DNA of 6,599 nt. Source: Methanobacterium sp. (GTDB lineage Archaea; Methanobacteriota; Methanobacteria; Methanobacteriales; Methanobacteriaceae). The position numbers were made by a program, and so were the translations under genes. The DNA is taken from assembly GCA_020854975.1 (NCBI GenBank), contig JAHKLQ010000076.1, forward strand, positions 2,501 through 9,099, read 5' to 3'. Positions 6,204 to 6,599 of this stretch are shown here, piece by piece; positions within the stretch are counted from its first letter, which is position 1, and each line of letters starts with the position of its first letter. Under the pieces are notes generated by a model. That model was not told where the DNA came from, did no database searches, and saw nothing but the letters and a program-made list of their open reading frames with translations.

Positions 6204-6599
6204 ATGAAGATTTCCACAATATTAATTATTTTTTTAATGGTTCTGGTAGCTGTGACTGGTGTTTTCTACCAGCAACAGGTTGAAGATAAACAGAAAACTG
6301 AAGTAGTTTCCCTGGTGGATCAGGCAGTTCAACTTATAGAAGAACAGGGAGAAGCTGCTTTCCCAGAACTTCGCAGTTCTGAATGGGTTCATAATGATAG
6401 TTACGTCTTTGTATGGAAATTAAACGGTATCAGGGTGGTTTATCCTCCAGATCCATCTGGTGAAGGTAAAAACATGACTGATCTGGTGGATTATGAAGGA
6501 AAACCCATTGGTAAACTATTCATCCAAACCGCTGAAAATGGAAGTGGCTGGGTGGAATACATGTGGCCCAAACCCGGAGAAACAACACCTTCACTAAAA
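6204..6599 (+). CDS. Membrane-anchored single-Cache-domain protein, C-terminus cut by window edge
   Basis: The first 132 codons are present and the frame is open at the window end. Residues 4-22 form one hydrophobic segment (STILIIFLMVLVAVTGVFY), a signal anchor; there is no lipobox cysteine. A predicted outward-facing domain follows: a helix (about 32-50), EEQGEAAFPEL (46-56), then YVFVWKLNGIRVVYPP (67-82), GKNMTDLVDYEGKPI (88-102) and GWVEYMWPKPG (115-125). This order matches the sCache_2-type ligand-binding domain of prokaryotic chemoreceptors and sensor kinases, which binds small molecules outside the membrane. Whether a HAMP, kinase or methyl-accepting part follows cannot be seen. The ATG is supported by a GGGGAG site 9 bases upstream and by the start of the hydrophobic segment. 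It is transcribed away from the sugar-nucleotide operon across a 404-base region; any functional link is unproven. Confidence 0.85.
   Translation, partial: MKISTILIIFLMVLVAVTGVFYQQQVEDKQKTEVVSLVDQAVQLIEEQGEAAFPELRSSEWVHNDSYVFVWKLNGIRVVYPPDPSGEGKNMTDLVDYEGKPIGKLFIQTAENGSGWVEYMWPKPGETTPSLK

Overview
The window looks like a piece of a methanogen chromosome, most likely from the Methanobacteriales (Methanobacterium-like). The DNA is AT-rich, ribosome binding sites are of the GGGGAG or GATGAG type, and the candidate promoters are archaeal TATA boxes rather than -35/-10 pairs. The proteins are archaeal-looking sugar-nucleotide enzymes beside a single-Cache sensor protein. The genus is an inference from style and gene content; no marker gene is present.

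From about position 5800 down to position 1, five genes lie head to tail on the minus strand. In transcription order they are: a GalT-like nucleotidyltransferase of the HIT superfamily; a trehalose-6-phosphate phosphatase (otsB); a sugar-nucleotide pyrophosphorylase with a left-handed beta-helix tail; a divergent phosphomannomutase/phosphoglucomutase; and a GT20 trehalose-6-phosphate synthase (otsA-like) whose C-terminal part runs off the left edge. Gaps are 49, 141, 52 and 115 bases, so they probably form one operon, with a possible extra promoter in the 141-base gap.

Together the genes describe a nearly self-contained route: hexose-6-phosphate to hexose-1-phosphate (mutase), to NDP-hexose (pyrophosphorylase), to a phosphorylated disaccharide (GT20), to the free disaccharide (phosphatase). 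Trehalose is the best guess for the product. The GalT-like protein is the unexplained member and could be an NDP-sugar phosphorylase or exchange enzyme. The mutase has an altered catalytic serine loop, and with the pyrophosphorylase it looks like an unfused version of a known pyrophosphorylase-mutase fusion.

Positions 5800-6203 carry no gene. This is a divergent intergenic region with a TATA-like element on each strand, about three degenerate 41-base tandem units with T8 tracts, and several small palindromes. To its right, on the plus strand, begins a membrane-anchored extracytoplasmic Cache-domain protein, cut by the window end.
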